Part shown: piece by piece, positions 35,042-44,401 of the stretch
Numbering within the stretch: position 1 is the stretch's first letter
Layout of the letters: each line of letters starts with the position of its first letter
DNA from: Chryseobacterium sp. CY350
Lineage (GTDB): Bacteria; Bacteroidota; Bacteroidia; Flavobacteriales; Weeksellaceae
Direction of reading: 5' to 3'
NCBI RefSeq assembly: GCF_027945075.1
Contig: NZ_CP116034.1
Span: 372,001 to 436,000, forward strand
Length of the DNA: 64,000 bases
The notes under the pieces: model-generated
Database searches by the model: none
What the model was told of the DNA's origin: nothing
Seen by the model: only the letters and a program-made list of their open reading frames with translations
Position numbers and translations under genes: made by a program

Positions 35042-35704
35042 ATGAAAAAAACTTCTATATTTATTATTCTTTTTATCTCAATACAGTATATATCTGCACA
35101 AAACATTACTGATTTCTTCTATATAATGCCAGCTGAATATTTAGACGACTTAAGCTATATTGAACGAAAACATTTAGTTTTAAATGGCTCATTGACCAAT
35201 GATGATATGCACTATTCTTTGAATATTGATAAGAAAAATGGATATTTAAGACTAGAGCAATCATATACAGAAGGACAATCTGGTTATCAAATATTCGAAA
35301 TCACATATTGGAATATTAAAAACAAAAAATTGATTGCTATTTCTTCTATCGGCGGAAGCAATGGTGGCTTTTCTCAAAATAATTTCAAATTCTTTGAGTA
35401 TAGAAATAAAATACTTACAGAAGTGAAAACAGGATATTTAAAAAGTTATACAAATAATTTTGACGTATTTATGAATAATCTCGTTGGTGAATTCTGTATA
35501 AAATCTGTTAGTCAACATACAAAAGAGGAATTGGTAACATCACAGTTTACAATTGAATTGCCAAAGACCGGGAAAAATATTAATATATCATTTAAAGATA
35601 ATTATATGTCAGCACCTGATTATTTTGAAAAAACTTATTCAAAATTTATAAAATTTAAAGAAAAAATATATGTTTGGAATATTACAGAAGAACAATTTGA
35701 ATAA
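35042..35704 (+). CDS. Secreted protein of unknown function (220 aa)
   Basis: Starting at ATG 35042 gives a standard signal peptide, MKKTSIFIILFISIQYISAQ. An ATG-less extension to 35009 would precede it and is unlikely. The mature protein is beta-rich with many Tyr, Asn and Lys (YIMPAEYLDDLSYIERKHLV; LIAISSIGGSNGGFSQNNFK) and no membrane anchor or sorting domain. Similar stand-alone exported proteins are common in Chryseobacterium, but I do not recognise the family. It has no neighbour on the same strand nearby. Confidence 0.6.
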   Translation: MKKTSIFIILFISIQYISAQNITDFFYIMPAEYLDDLSYIERKHLVLNGSLTNDDMHYSLNIDKKNGYLRLEQSYTEGQSGYQIFEITYWNIKNKKLIAISSIGGSNGGFSQNNFKFFEYRNKILTEVKTGYLKSYTNNFDVFMNNLVGEFCIKSVSQHTKEELVTSQFTIELPKTGKNINISFKDNYMSAPDYFEKTYSKFIKFKEKIYVWNITEEQFE

Positions 35705-35912
35705 ATATCGAACGCACAACAATAGTTTTGCGTCAGGCGGGCTTTTCTGCATCTATTTAAACCCGAAATCAAAGCCCCAAAACGTTATTAATGCTATCAA
35801 AATCTCAAAAAACAATTCGATATGTGCGTCCATTTGAGTACTTCGAGCTGAAAGTAATTATGCATCAAAATAATTTATATTTACTCAGTACCTAAATTGT
35901 ACTGTTAAGATA
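35705..35912. other. Non-coding spacer
   Basis: About 200 bp with no recognisable feature. Confidence 0.3.
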
Positions 35913-36125
35913 ATGATCCAGAAAGTGATAAATAGATTTACCAATAGCTATATTGTAATCACTTATAATTTTAAAAAATCTAAAGTTTCTACTCAAAGTC
36001 TAGAAAACTTATTTGATTTAATTTATGATATGGAAAATATAGAAAAGAATCTTGATGAAACAATAATTCTTTGTGAGATTTATAATCTGATTGGTTTAAA
36101 TATAAAAAATAGAATACTTGACTGA
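35913..36125 (+). CDS. Hypothetical small protein (70 aa), weakly supported
   Basis: MIQKVINRFTNSYIVITYNF continues with a Leu/Ile/Glu-rich helical end (SLENLFDLIYDMENIEKNLD). Composition is protein-like and acidic/amphipathic, but there is no family match, no promoter and no partner. The region is full of gene relics, so it may be a fragment. Confidence 0.25.
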   Translation: MIQKVINRFTNSYIVITYNFKKSKVSTQSLENLFDLIYDMENIEKNLDETIILCEIYNLIGLNIKNRILD

Positions 36126-36224
36126 TTACCTCTAACAAAAAAGAAGATAAGATAAAGGTGGAAGTTCAAATCACATTAGATAGGGAGAATAGATATAAAA
36201 AACACTCGATATTATTACCGTGAT

Positions 36225-36419
36225 TTGAGGGAAGCTAAAATTATAAAAGATCTTGAAAATCTCTTGGTTGCAGATTTTGTAATTTTGAATGAGGAAAAAA
36301 TATTTAAAATAGAATTTACGAAAACAAGCCAGTTAAACATTTTCAACAAATATGTTAAGACAAAAGATATCTCTATTTATTCTGATGCAGCACCTAATAG
36401 AATCTGCCAGACAGCTTGA
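36225..36419 (+). CDS. Hypothetical protein fragment (64 aa), TTG start, weakly supported
   Basis: REAKIIKDLENLLVADFVIL then NEEKIFKIEFTKTSQLNIFN looks like a real alpha/beta stretch. The only start is TTG at 36225 and the end DAAPNRICQTA appears abrupt. It may be the surviving piece of a decayed gene. The following 36420-36737 holds nothing I can identify. Confidence 0.2.
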   Translation: MREAKIIKDLENLLVADFVILNEEKIFKIEFTKTSQLNIFNKYVKTKDISIYSDAAPNRICQTA

Positions 36420-36737
36420 TTTATTTCTTTCATTGGTAATAAGGTTGTAGAAAAGAGCTTATTGATTTTTACAATACAACTGAAAAAGTTCCGTGCTTGT
36501 ACATCTTAAGTTTCATAAACTGACCCGCGCAAACATCGAACAATTAAATGGACAATCAGAACTGATAAATAATCGGTATAAATTGACTCTTAAAATCTCC
36601 TAAAGGATCACCAGGAATAGAGAGAAAGATTAAGACTTTGATCACGAGCCGGACGAGAGAGATTTAAAGAAGATGAAATTAGGTTTTACGCTTACATCTA
36701 AGTTTTTTTTCCAGTACTCCTTATAATGTATCAATCA

Positions 36738-38126
36738 CTAAACCAACAGTTTTAGAAAGATGTCACTTTCTATCCAAATACTAAAACATAATGCGAATAT
36801 AAGACTGTACCATAGGATATCAATTTGTTTACTTGGTTTTATCCAAAAAACTATAATGAAAAACAAGGGACAAGTTAAAAAATAGATTAGAATCGCTAAT
36901 CCTAACGCAGCAAAAATATCGTGGTTAAAGTCATCCAATAACAATGTAATAATGTAAAGTAACAAACATACAATCAAAGGTAAGCTTAAACATAGAAGCC
37001 ACTTCCATATTGTTTGAATTTTTAGCTTTTGCGGCGACTTGCGTCGATTGATAATGATCATAAAGACGACACTCACAAGCAGCAAAATAAGGACGCTTAT
37101 TTGAATGCCCTTATTTCTGATGGTATCTGCGCGGGTATCGATTTTTTCAGATTTAATATATGTATTATTTTTATAATGTCGAATTTTTGTACGCTCTCCA
37201 TTTACGAAGGTTATTTCGCGAATTGCCTGTCCATCACTATTTCTAAAAATCCAGACAGAATCTTCAATACCCATTTTATATAGACCTTCGATGATAATCT
37301 TTCCATTCTTCATCCTGATAAATTTTCCATCCAAACGCCCACCGTTGAAGGTGACATCATCCTCACCGTCAGAAGCTTTAATTTGTAAGGATGTTATTTG
37401 ACCAGGAGTTATCAGATGTGTTGTATTGCCAAGCATCTGAGAAACCTTTTGATCCAAATTTTTAATTTCTTTATTCTTGTTGTAATCATCATTTTTTGAA
37501 GGTCTTTGAGAGATGCTGAGCTCATCGATTCTTACAACGAGTAACGAGCCAAATTTGTAGTATTGTAAACCATCAAAGTAGGTACTATCTGCAGGTACTT
37601 CTGAATTTAAAAGTATATACTGCGGTTGTTCTAGCCTTTGGATGTCTCGTGGCTTGCTCGTGGAATAAAATGAAAATAAGGAAACGGCTGCAATTAAGTA
37701 AGGATTTAACTTGTTTTGCCATTCCGAAGCTTGCAAACTTTTCATGTTACCCTTTAGACAGAACCACGCTTGAACTAAAACAGGTAATGTCAGAAGATCA
37801 GTACTATCTACGGTACGTTCAATTTGAAAAAAGTTTCTGCTGAAAAATTCAATGAATGATTGTGAATATCCACTCTTCCAATAAATAAAAAGTAGAGCAG
37901 TAGATATGAATATTCCTGCTTTATATTTTGGTAGTAGAGAAGACCAAAAAATTGAGAATATGAATAATCCACATATATCCGAAAGCTTGCCGGTGATAAC
38001 ATTATGATACGCGCCTTTTAGAAAAAAGTCATTCAGCAGCAATAGCCCCAAAGATAGGATAAATGGCAATGAGATAAGGGGGCTTAACCTTTCTTGCACA
38101 ACGGAATATCTGGTTGGATTTTTCAT
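36738..38126 (-). CDS. Multi-spanning membrane protein with an MORN-like extracytoplasmic loop
   Basis: 462 aa. N-terminal helices include ISLPFILSLGLLLLNDFF, LSDICGLFIFSIFW and AGIFISTALLFIYW. A large soluble loop (~155-335) contains LDGKFIRMKNGKIIIEGLYK and IRNSDGQAIREITFVNGE-type segments resembling MORN/YwqK-like repeats. Three further helices follow (ISVLILLLVSVVFMIIINR, WLLCLSLPLIVCLLLYIITL, LAILIYFLTCPLFFIIVFW). No signal peptide or known catalytic motif. It is transcribed alone from 38126 leftwards. The function is unknown. Confidence 0.65.
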   Translation of the reverse strand: MKNPTRYSVVQERLSPLISLPFILSLGLLLLNDFFLKGAYHNVITGKLSDICGLFIFSIFWSSLLPKYKAGIFISTALLFIYWKSGYSQSFIEFFSRNFFQIERTVDSTDLLTLPVLVQAWFCLKGNMKSLQASEWQNKLNPYLIAAVSLFSFYSTSKPRDIQRLEQPQYILLNSEVPADSTYFDGLQYYKFGSLLVVRIDELSISQRPSKNDDYNKNKEIKNLDQKVSQMLGNTTHLITPGQITSLQIKASDGEDDVTFNGGRLDGKFIRMKNGKIIIEGLYKMGIEDSVWIFRNSDGQAIREITFVNGERTKIRHYKNNTYIKSEKIDTRADTIRNKGIQISVLILLLVSVVFMIIINRRKSPQKLKIQTIWKWLLCLSLPLIVCLLLYIITLLLDDFNHDIFAALGLAILIYFLTCPLFFIIVFWIKPSKQIDILWYSLIFALCFSIWIESDIFLKLLV

Positions 38127-38899
38127 TTTGAGATTGCAACATTATTAGTTGGTTTAAAATTAAGGTAAATTACTGATATTATTAGTGACGAGGTTAATAT
38201 CTATAATCATGAAAATGCGTGTTTATCAAAGAGAAAATAGTAATTTTAAATGCAGTATATATTATGTTTACTGATTAGATTAGCTTTTATCTCTTTGCTG
38301 CCCATTTTTCATTTTTTTGCTAAGTATTGAGATAATACACTTTTTCAATGATTTGCTGATGAGCTTTTTTAATGCTGTGGTGTATAGTTTTTGGATTTAA
38401 ACCTGAACTCTTTAACGAGCGATCAAATCTTCGGCTTTATTACTAATGATATAAAAATTAATAAAATATTCTTATAGTACTCACAGAATACTTCAAGAGA
38501 GTTTGTCTGAATCAGATTGAATTAAATCGTAAATTTGAAGGTAGGAATGACCTAAACAGAAGGTCGTGATAAATTTAAAAATCATTCTTAACCATAAGGT
38601 TAGATAAATTTACAAGGTGACTTATGAAGAAGAAAGACTGTATGTGACGGTGTAATCATGGCCTAAGTTATCACATATAAATCTTATGGGATTAACGGAA
38701 TTCTAAATGAAATATTAATCGAACGTAAAAGTTAGCTATTCATAAAACTTAATCTCAAAAAAACACTCGATTTGTCTTCATAATTTAAATATTAAGATTA
38801 GCTTCACAAAAAGTTTAAAAACCAAATTGTCGCACTACGTAATTCTGAAAAATGTGTGTACACTAAACCATAACCTGCTCAAAAAAAAATAGAAAATAA
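38127..38899. other. Long gene-free spacer
   Basis: About 770 bp. Short coding-like stretches on the minus strand near 38290-38440 are broken by stops and match no family I recognise. GACCT-N7-AGGTC at about 38548-38564 is a small inverted repeat. Otherwise the sequence is AT-rich without clear signals. Confidence 0.4.
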
Positions 38900-39682
38900 A
38901 TGAAAAAAATAGTTACATTTCTACTGATAATCTTAATACCTATTTCACTTTATTCACAGGAAACAGTAGTATTATCCCACGCACTCAAAATGTCTGACTT
39001 CATTGAGATAAGTTTAGAAATTGAAAATAAGCCAAATGGTAATTTTCACCTAATCAAAATTGATACGATTACTGTCACAGATCAAGTTGGACAACGACTT
39101 CCCGATAATTATATTCAAACCTTTTACAGAAGAGCAAACGTGTTGGCAAGGTACGAAATTGATAAAAAGAAAAAATACAAAGATTTTAATATTAAAGGTG
39201 TGATCAAGTATTTCAAGCCGTCAGAAAACAAAAAATCATATTTCAATTTGGGCAAAATTAAAAATTTTAAAAAAAATATTAATTTAATAGATAAAAGTAT
39301 TACCAATAAAAACCCTAATATTTTATTTAGTATTGTAGATTCTGCAACTGTTGAAAAAGCACTTCCAAAATATCAATATAGAACAAATGATAGAGAAGGG
39401 TATAAAAGCATTAACTTTAGGAATTATGATCTGATTTATGCTTATAAAACTGACAAAAAACAAGACTTTGTCGTAGCGTTGAATGGAGAACTTGAGCCTG
39501 GTTTTGAAAGACTAACATTGTTAGATGAAAAGACGGGGATTCTTTATAAACTTATAAGGTTAAAAAGGGATATGACTAAGATCGAAAAAGATGAAATCAC
39601 AATCGAATTGATGATTGAAAATGAAAATTCGATTACATTGATTCCCTTCGATTTCAGAAATGTTGAAGCAAAAAATTTATGA
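38900..39682 (+). CDS. Secreted protein of unknown function (260 aa)
   Basis: MKKIVTFLLIILIPISLYSQ is a clear signal peptide. The mature chain is Lys-rich and mixed alpha/beta (YIQTFYRRANVLARYEIDKK; NYDLIYAYKTDKKQDFVVAL) and ends without anchor or sorting domain. An A-rich leader precedes the start. Downstream at 39786 lies a fragment of another coding sequence in the same direction. No family recognised. Confidence 0.6.
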   Translation: MKKIVTFLLIILIPISLYSQETVVLSHALKMSDFIEISLEIENKPNGNFHLIKIDTITVTDQVGQRLPDNYIQTFYRRANVLARYEIDKKKKYKDFNIKGVIKYFKPSENKKSYFNLGKIKNFKKNINLIDKSITNKNPNILFSIVDSATVEKALPKYQYRTNDREGYKSINFRNYDLIYAYKTDKKQDFVVALNGELEPGFERLTLLDEKTGILYKLIRLKRDMTKIEKDEITIELMIENENSITLIPFDFRNVEAKNL

Positions 39683-39785
39683 AAAAGCAGCTGCTTATCG
39701 TATATCTCTATAGTTCTGGTCAACAGTGCATTGTAACATCATTTTTTTCTGATTTAATTTGAAGGAAATTAAAAATTGATGCTTC

Positions 39786-39938
39786 GGATCGTCATCAGGG
39801 GGTGATCGTTATGCTATTTATATTGTTGGAGAAATACCACCTGAACCGCAAATTAAAAATCTTCATATATCGGCGACAGTTCAAGATACAATCAATATTT
39901 CTAATTTAAAACAAAATATTGGGATTAATGTGTCCTGA
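39786..39938 (+). pseudogene. C-terminal fragment of an unknown protein
   Basis: The frame GSSSGGDRYAIYIVGEIPPE then PQIKNLHISATVQDTINISN, ending GINVS-stop, is strikingly protein-like but has no start codon and is preceded by a stop. It looks like the remaining tail of a lost gene, possibly of the repeat-rich exported kind. Confidence 0.35.
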
Positions 39939-40067
39939 AGCCTCGTTAGCAAGAAGAACTACTTTACGGTTTAGCAATTTTGCTTTTTCTAATATTTTTA
40001 GTGCTCTCTGACGTTCAATTTCCTTCGGAATAACAACAGTGTTTTCTAATTTAGTAGTTTTGTTCAT
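39906..40067 (-). CDS. Hypothetical small protein (53 aa), weakly supported
   Basis: MNKTTKLENTVVIPKEIERQ followed by RALKILEKAKLLNRKVVLLA is basic and amphipathic-helical. It overlaps the fragment on the opposite strand, so at most one of them is functional. No family match. Confidence 0.25.
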   Translation of the reverse strand: MNKTTKLENTVVIPKEIERQRALKILEKAKLLNRKVVLLANEASGHINPNILF

Positions 40068-40233
40068 AGGTCTATTGCAAGGTATTGTCTGAAGCAATTA
40101 GTAATATAGTGCATAAAGCAGGCCAATGATCAATAGTTCGTTACCCTAAAAGATTTAAACTGCTGGTCATTTTTAAGACCACCAGTTTTTCTGTCATATT
40201 TTATATACTGGCCTTATTGTTTAAAATATCAAT

Positions 40234-40914
40234 TTAAAAGTAAGGCCTTGCCATTTCATCAGCAGCAGCAAGGTTCTGAGCACGATTGCTGATGTCTGCT
40301 ACTTGTAATGCGATTTTCAATTTATCCCTATCCAAATCCTGACAGTAAGCAGGTTCGCCGGGTTGCTGTCTCCAAGATTCAGATAGCGATCCACCGTCAA
40401 TTGGATCAAATCCAATTTCATCAATAAGTTTCATCACCATACGTTTTTGTTCATTATTATCGCCGGCAATAGACAATGCTATCCTGTTTGAACTTTCCTT
40501 CGGTGAAGTTTTCTCAGCCAGACTTTGGGCAACAATATTATTAAATGCTTTGATCACCGGGTGACCGATAACTTTTGAAACCCATTCGCTGTCTGTTTTT
40601 CCATTGGAAATCTCAGCAATTTTTCCATCACGAGACGGATAATAATTTCCCGCATCGATAACTGTTGCTGTAGATGCTGATAGAATGTGGGACGGCAAAT
40701 GTACCATTGCTCTAACAGGGATAGCGATGATAACAATTTCTTTTGCACTTGCTGCTGTCTCTACGGTAACTGCTTGGGCTCCTGTTTTCGATTCTAGTTC
40801 CGTTAAACTTTCCGGTCCACGTGAATTGGCAATTGAAACTCTGTGACCCAATTTAGTCAAATGTCCGGCCAGGGCACTTCCGATGTTACCAGAACCAATA
40901 ATTCCTATTTCCAT
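40234..40914 (-). CDS. NAD(P)-binding oxidoreductase of the F420-reductase-like (COG2085) family
   Basis: 226 aa. The Rossmann motif GIIGSGNIGSALAGHLTKLG at the N-terminus is followed by HRVSIANSRGPESL, where the Asn-Ser-Arg pattern after beta-2 suggests NADPH preference. The second half has VIDAGNYYPSRDG and KAFNNIVAQSL, typical of this family. It belongs with the paralogue at 42452 and the flavin monooxygenase between them, and the set faces an HxlR regulator. I infer supply of reduced cofactor or a linked redox step. It is the only enzyme of the three without a visible lesion. Confidence 0.8.
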   Translation of the reverse strand: MEIGIIGSGNIGSALAGHLTKLGHRVSIANSRGPESLTELESKTGAQAVTVETAASAKEIVIIAIPVRAMVHLPSHILSASTATVIDAGNYYPSRDGKIAEISNGKTDSEWVSKVIGHPVIKAFNNIVAQSLAEKTSPKESSNRIALSIAGDNNEQKRMVMKLIDEIGFDPIDGGSLSESWRQQPGEPAYCQDLDRDKLKIALQVADISNRAQNLAAADEMARPYF

Positions 40915-40952
40915 ATTATTTTTATTTATTGTGATAATTTATTTAAAATTTG

Positions 40953-40982
40953 AATAATTTCATTTTTTTTGTGAAATTATTA
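40953..40982. repeat. Inverted repeat AATAATTTCA-N10-TGAAATTATT
   Basis: Perfect 10-bp arms around a T-run loop, about 40 bp upstream of the start codon of the minus-strand oxidoreductase (and downstream of the LLM gene). Either a terminator between the two genes or an operator; the arms resemble those at 14480. Confidence 0.5.
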
Positions 40983-41076
40983 ATCTATTGATTGAATTTG
41001 AATTGTAAATATTTCGTTTTGAATTTTATTTCTTTCCGGACATGCTATTGATTGAACAAAGGTATCTTGTACATGG

Positions 41077-42435
41077 TCAAATTCGGGGATCAATTCCATA
41101 TTGATCTAAAGCACCGAGATGCTCACGTAAAGTTTTGCCTTGATAATCATGATGAAAAAGTCCACGTTCCTGTAAAATGGGAACTACCTGATCAACAAAA
41201 GCATCGATTCCATCTGAATTGACATCTGGAGAGATCCAGAAGCCATCCGCTGCACCTGCTTCAAACCATTCCTGCATATGATCTGCGGCTTCGATACCGG
41301 GACCAACAATGACAGGATGATAATCGATCACTCCGTGGGCAAGGATATCACGGACACTCCAGCCTTCTTTTGCTATTTTTAATGCATTTACCGAACGAGG
41401 ATCATAAGGCGATGGTCTCGCATTATCCAATAGTATTTTTAAGATCGGTTCGTCAAGCTGAGCCGCATTAAGGGGGATACCCAACATTTGTTGAAGGTAG
41501 CCTAACCTTTGTTGCAATGAATCCCCAGCTAACTGAATCCGACGGTCAAGTGCCGTACGCCTGTCTTTCGCAATGGTTGTCATCAATCCTGGAATATATT
41601 TTATTTCATTGGGATCACGGCCGAAGCTTTTTGCAGCTTCCCTGAAAGCATTTCGTTGAGCCCGTGCATCTTCAATCGTAAACGCCGCCCCAATAACTGC
41701 ATTCGCATATCGTCCTGCCAATTGATGTGCATTTGGACTACCACCTGCATGAAATATGATAGGCTGCCCTTGTTCTGATGGTGGAATATAGAGTGGACCT
41801 CTTGAGCCTACAAATTGGCCTTGTAAATTAATCGGGGCAATTCGCTCTGTTTTTGCAAACTCTCCACTTTCCTGATTGTGCACCCACGCATCTCTCCCCC
41901 AACTTCCCCAAAGTGCCTGAACGAGCTGAACAAATTCGTGAGCTCTTCCATAGCCGTCTTTGCTTCACGGAATCGTTGTACCATAATTGGCGGCAACATC
42001 ATTCCCGCTTGATGTAATGGCATTCCAACCAGCTCTGCCGTGGCTCATCACATCCAAAGCTTTGAACTGTCTTGCTAAATTAAAAGGTTCATTAAAGGTA
42101 GTGGATCCTGTAGCGACCAATCCTATGTATTCTGTCTCTCTGGCAACTGCTGCGAGGGTCATCATTACTTCTAAATTAAAGGCAGGAGATTCAGTTGCAA
42201 TATCAGTAATTACTGCACCAGGGCCGTCCGGCAGAAATATAAACTGAAATTTACCACGTTCTGCAGCCTGAGCCTGTTTTACACGTGCATCAAAGCTTGT
42301 ATAACTTTCGGGATCAACTCCAGGCATACGCCAGGCACCAGGTTGTGAACCGTAGCCGTTTCCGAGATGCAGACCGATAAGCATTTGCTTTATGCCGACA
42401 GAACGGTTATCTATTTCTTCTTCTACTGATTTCAT
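41077..42435 (-). pseudogene. NtaA/SnaA/DszA-family LLM flavin monooxygenase interrupted by one in-frame TGA
   Basis: The frame starts at ATG 42435 (MKSVEEEIDNRSVGIKQMLI) and reads the family-typical WRMPGVDPESYTSFDARV and AAERGKFQFIFLPDG. GRAGWNAITSSGNDVAANYG follows, then TGA at 41965-41967. It then continues in the same frame with GRAHEFVQLVQALWGSWGRD and AWVHNQESGEF, and further GSRGPLYIPPSEQGQPIIFH, to TGA 41077. Total length of 453 codons is normal for the family. These two-component enzymes use FMNH2 to oxidise small organic N- or S-compounds. One nonsense codon is the only visible fault, so a recent mutation or a base error is likely. Confidence 0.8.
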
Positions 42436-42451
42436 TACCTAATTTTTGAAG

Positions 42452-43193
42452 TTAGATATACAGAGCACGGCTTAAACGTACTCCAAAATCAGCATCCGGG
42501 TTTGATCTGGGATCACTCATGCGCTCCATGATGGCTGCAACAGCTAAATCTCTTCGTAGCGGCAGACGCTCCCTCTCTGCTTTATCGATAATGTATTTCA
42601 TCTGCGGTCAGATCTGTACAATAAACAGGAGCTCCGGGTTGCTGTCTCCATGAATCAGCTAATGAGCCTGTGTAATAAGCATCAAATCCAGTATCCTCTA
42701 TCAATTTCTTTGTAATGTCCCGATCATGATCACGGTCAGCCGCAAAAGGGATTGCAATACGATCCGAAGCTCCGGAAAGTTTTCCATTTTTCTCGAGGGA
42801 TTGAGAACCTATCGCATTCCAGGCTTTGGCGATCAAACGTCCTAACTGTTCTGTTACCCATACACTCTCTACTGACCCTTGGTCTATATTATCAATTATC
42901 ATGTCTCTGGCAGGATAGTAATTAGAAGTATCTATTACCGTAACTTCTTCCGGCACTGATGCCAAAAGCGGTGCAATATCCGGTATCCTGTTTAAGGGCA
43001 CAGACAGAATGATCACGTCCTTGTTGTGTACAGCATCTTGCGCTGTCAGAGCTTTTGCCCCTGTCTCTAACACAGCTGCATCAATATTTTCCGGGCCACT
43101 GGAATTAGCAACTGCCACGTTGTGCCCTGCTGCTGCTAATTTTAATGCTAAAGTTTTTCCGATATGGCCTACGCCTATAATTCCTATTTCCAT
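42452..43193 (-). pseudogene. Second F420-reductase-like NAD(P)-binding protein, frameshifted near the C-terminus
   Basis: ATG 43193 gives MEIGIIGVGHIGKTLALKLA, a Rossmann start, and the frame runs to TAA at about 42582 after VYCTDLTADEIHYR. In the neighbouring frame the expected tail appears directly: KYIIDKAERERLPLRRDLAV, AAIMERMSDPRSNPDADF, ending SRALYI-stop at 42452. The junction GATGAAATAC would become in frame as GATGAAATGAAATAC, so loss of 5 bp by slippage between ATGAA repeats is a simple explanation. The truncated 203-aa protein might still fold. It is the first gene of the set and a paralogue of 40234. Confidence 0.7.
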
Positions 43194-43220
43194 ACTATTT
43201 TATTTTATTGATGAATTTGT

Positions 43221-43257
43221 TATACAAAATTAACTTAAAAACGCTTTACTTTGTATA
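43221..43257. promoter_or_regulatory. Divergent control region with inverted repeat TATACAAA-N21-TTTGTATA
   Basis: Perfect 8-bp arms lie between the divergent oxidoreductase and HxlR genes. Symmetry and position suggest an HxlR-type operator overlapping both promoters. Confidence 0.5.
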
Positions 43258-43301
43258 GTAGTTTCTTAAAGGAAAGTACATTTTTTCAAAAAGAATTTTT
43301 T

Positions 43302-43649
43302 ATGGCAACAAAAAAACCTTACTTATCTTGCTTGGACAGCGTAAAACCAGTGCGTGATGCATTGGATGTAATCAATGGAAAATGGAAATTACCGATTATC
43401 ATTTCTGTAGGTGTAGGCAATGAGCGATTTACAGATATTCAAGACAGTATCCCTGGGATTACACCCAAGGCGATGGCAAAAGACCTGAAAGAATTGGAAC
43501 AACATAAGTTGATTGAAAGAATTGTTACCAACGATTATCCTGTAAAGATAACTTACAAATGGACGCCCTATGCGAAAACTTTAACACCCATCATTGATGC
43601 GCTTAAAGATTGGGGGACAAAACACAAGCAGGAAATAATGAAAGGTTAA
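43302..43649 (+). CDS. HxlR-family transcriptional regulator
   Basis: 115 aa from ATG 43302 (MATKKPYLSCLDSVKPVRDA); an upstream extension to 43251 lies in the operator region. The family core reads VINGKWKLPIIISVGVGNER, FTDIQDSIPGITPKAMAKDL and KELEQHKLIERIV, a winged helix. Cys10 is at the position of the redox- or electrophile-sensing Cys of YodB/HypR-type relatives. It is divergent from the monooxygenase cluster and very likely controls it, perhaps in response to reactive electrophiles. Confidence 0.88.
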   Translation: MATKKPYLSCLDSVKPVRDALDVINGKWKLPIIISVGVGNERFTDIQDSIPGITPKAMAKDLKELEQHKLIERIVTNDYPVKITYKWTPYAKTLTPIIDALKDWGTKHKQEIMKG

Positions 43650-43779
43650 TAGAAATTAAATTATTTTATGCGCCTTCCAATGAATATTTTTATACTTTAA
43701 AAAGTCTCCAAAAAGGATTTTCTGTCAGATGAGTATGAGTAAAAAAAATCAGTATAAAATATGAAGCAGTTAAAATTTT

Positions 43780-44200
43780 AACATATGTTTTTTGCGTCAC
43801 ATCATATTGCAATAAGATCATACAGCTTACTGCGTAAAACAATTCAAGCTCGCCTTTGAACCACTTTAGAGTGGCAAAGAGTAATCATATTTAAAATCGA
43901 TGAAATGTGCTAAATATGTTACAGGATCATTTTTATTCCAGCGTAATATAGCATTATGTAATATCTGCGTAAAAAGATAAAGGCATCAAACGAACTTGCT
44001 TAAAAAGATTACAGCTTGCTTCGTAAAATAGTGCAAGGTTGCACTTCAGCGAGTAGGAAAGTGGCCAATATTGCTTTCGATATTTTACAATACATTCTTA
44101 AGTTAGAAAAATAGAACTACTTTTTTGCAAGATGTGTGTTTGTACGTACAAACTTTTCAAGTTGTACTACAAAGACGATCTTGCCTTTTTTGCAAAAGGG
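43780..44200. other. Repeat- and palindrome-rich leading region of the conjugative element (oriT or control candidate)
   Basis: Two diverged direct repeats, ATACAGCTTACTGCGTAAAA (43820-43839) and TTACAGCTTGCTTCGTAAAA (44009-44028), are followed at similar distance by small hairpins: CCACT-TTAG-AGTGG (43861-43874) and GTGCAA-GG-TTGCAC (44031-44044). Further on lies a perfect 16-bp palindrome GTTTGTACGTACAAAC (44138-44153) nested between GCAAGAT (44127-44133) and ATCTTGC (44178-44184). Such structure shortly ahead of mobilization genes suits an oriT or the control region of the transfer operon. No gene is seen here. Confidence 0.45.
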
Positions 44201-44401
44201 GTGAAAAAACTGCGGAACTTGTTTTTTATTTTTATCAGAATTCTTATTAAGATTTCAGATTCACCCAAATCATTCGTTTTTAATCTTTAATATCTACACC
44301 TTAATCCAAACTGTTAGTTTTTAGACCAAACGCTTTGATTGCTATTGCTTTAAAGGATTTTATGACTCAATTTTGTCCAAGAAATTTTAATCAAAATACA
44401 A

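Noticed and set aside
38290..38440. Possible insertion-sequence remnant on the minus strand
   Set aside because: Short peptide stretches broken by stops, without recognisable transposase motif or terminal repeats.
41808..42023. 71-codon minus-strand frame inside the LLM monooxygenase gap
   Set aside because: It is out of frame with both parts; the in-frame reading (GRAHEFVQLV...) gives the conserved sequence, so the only lesion is a stop codon.
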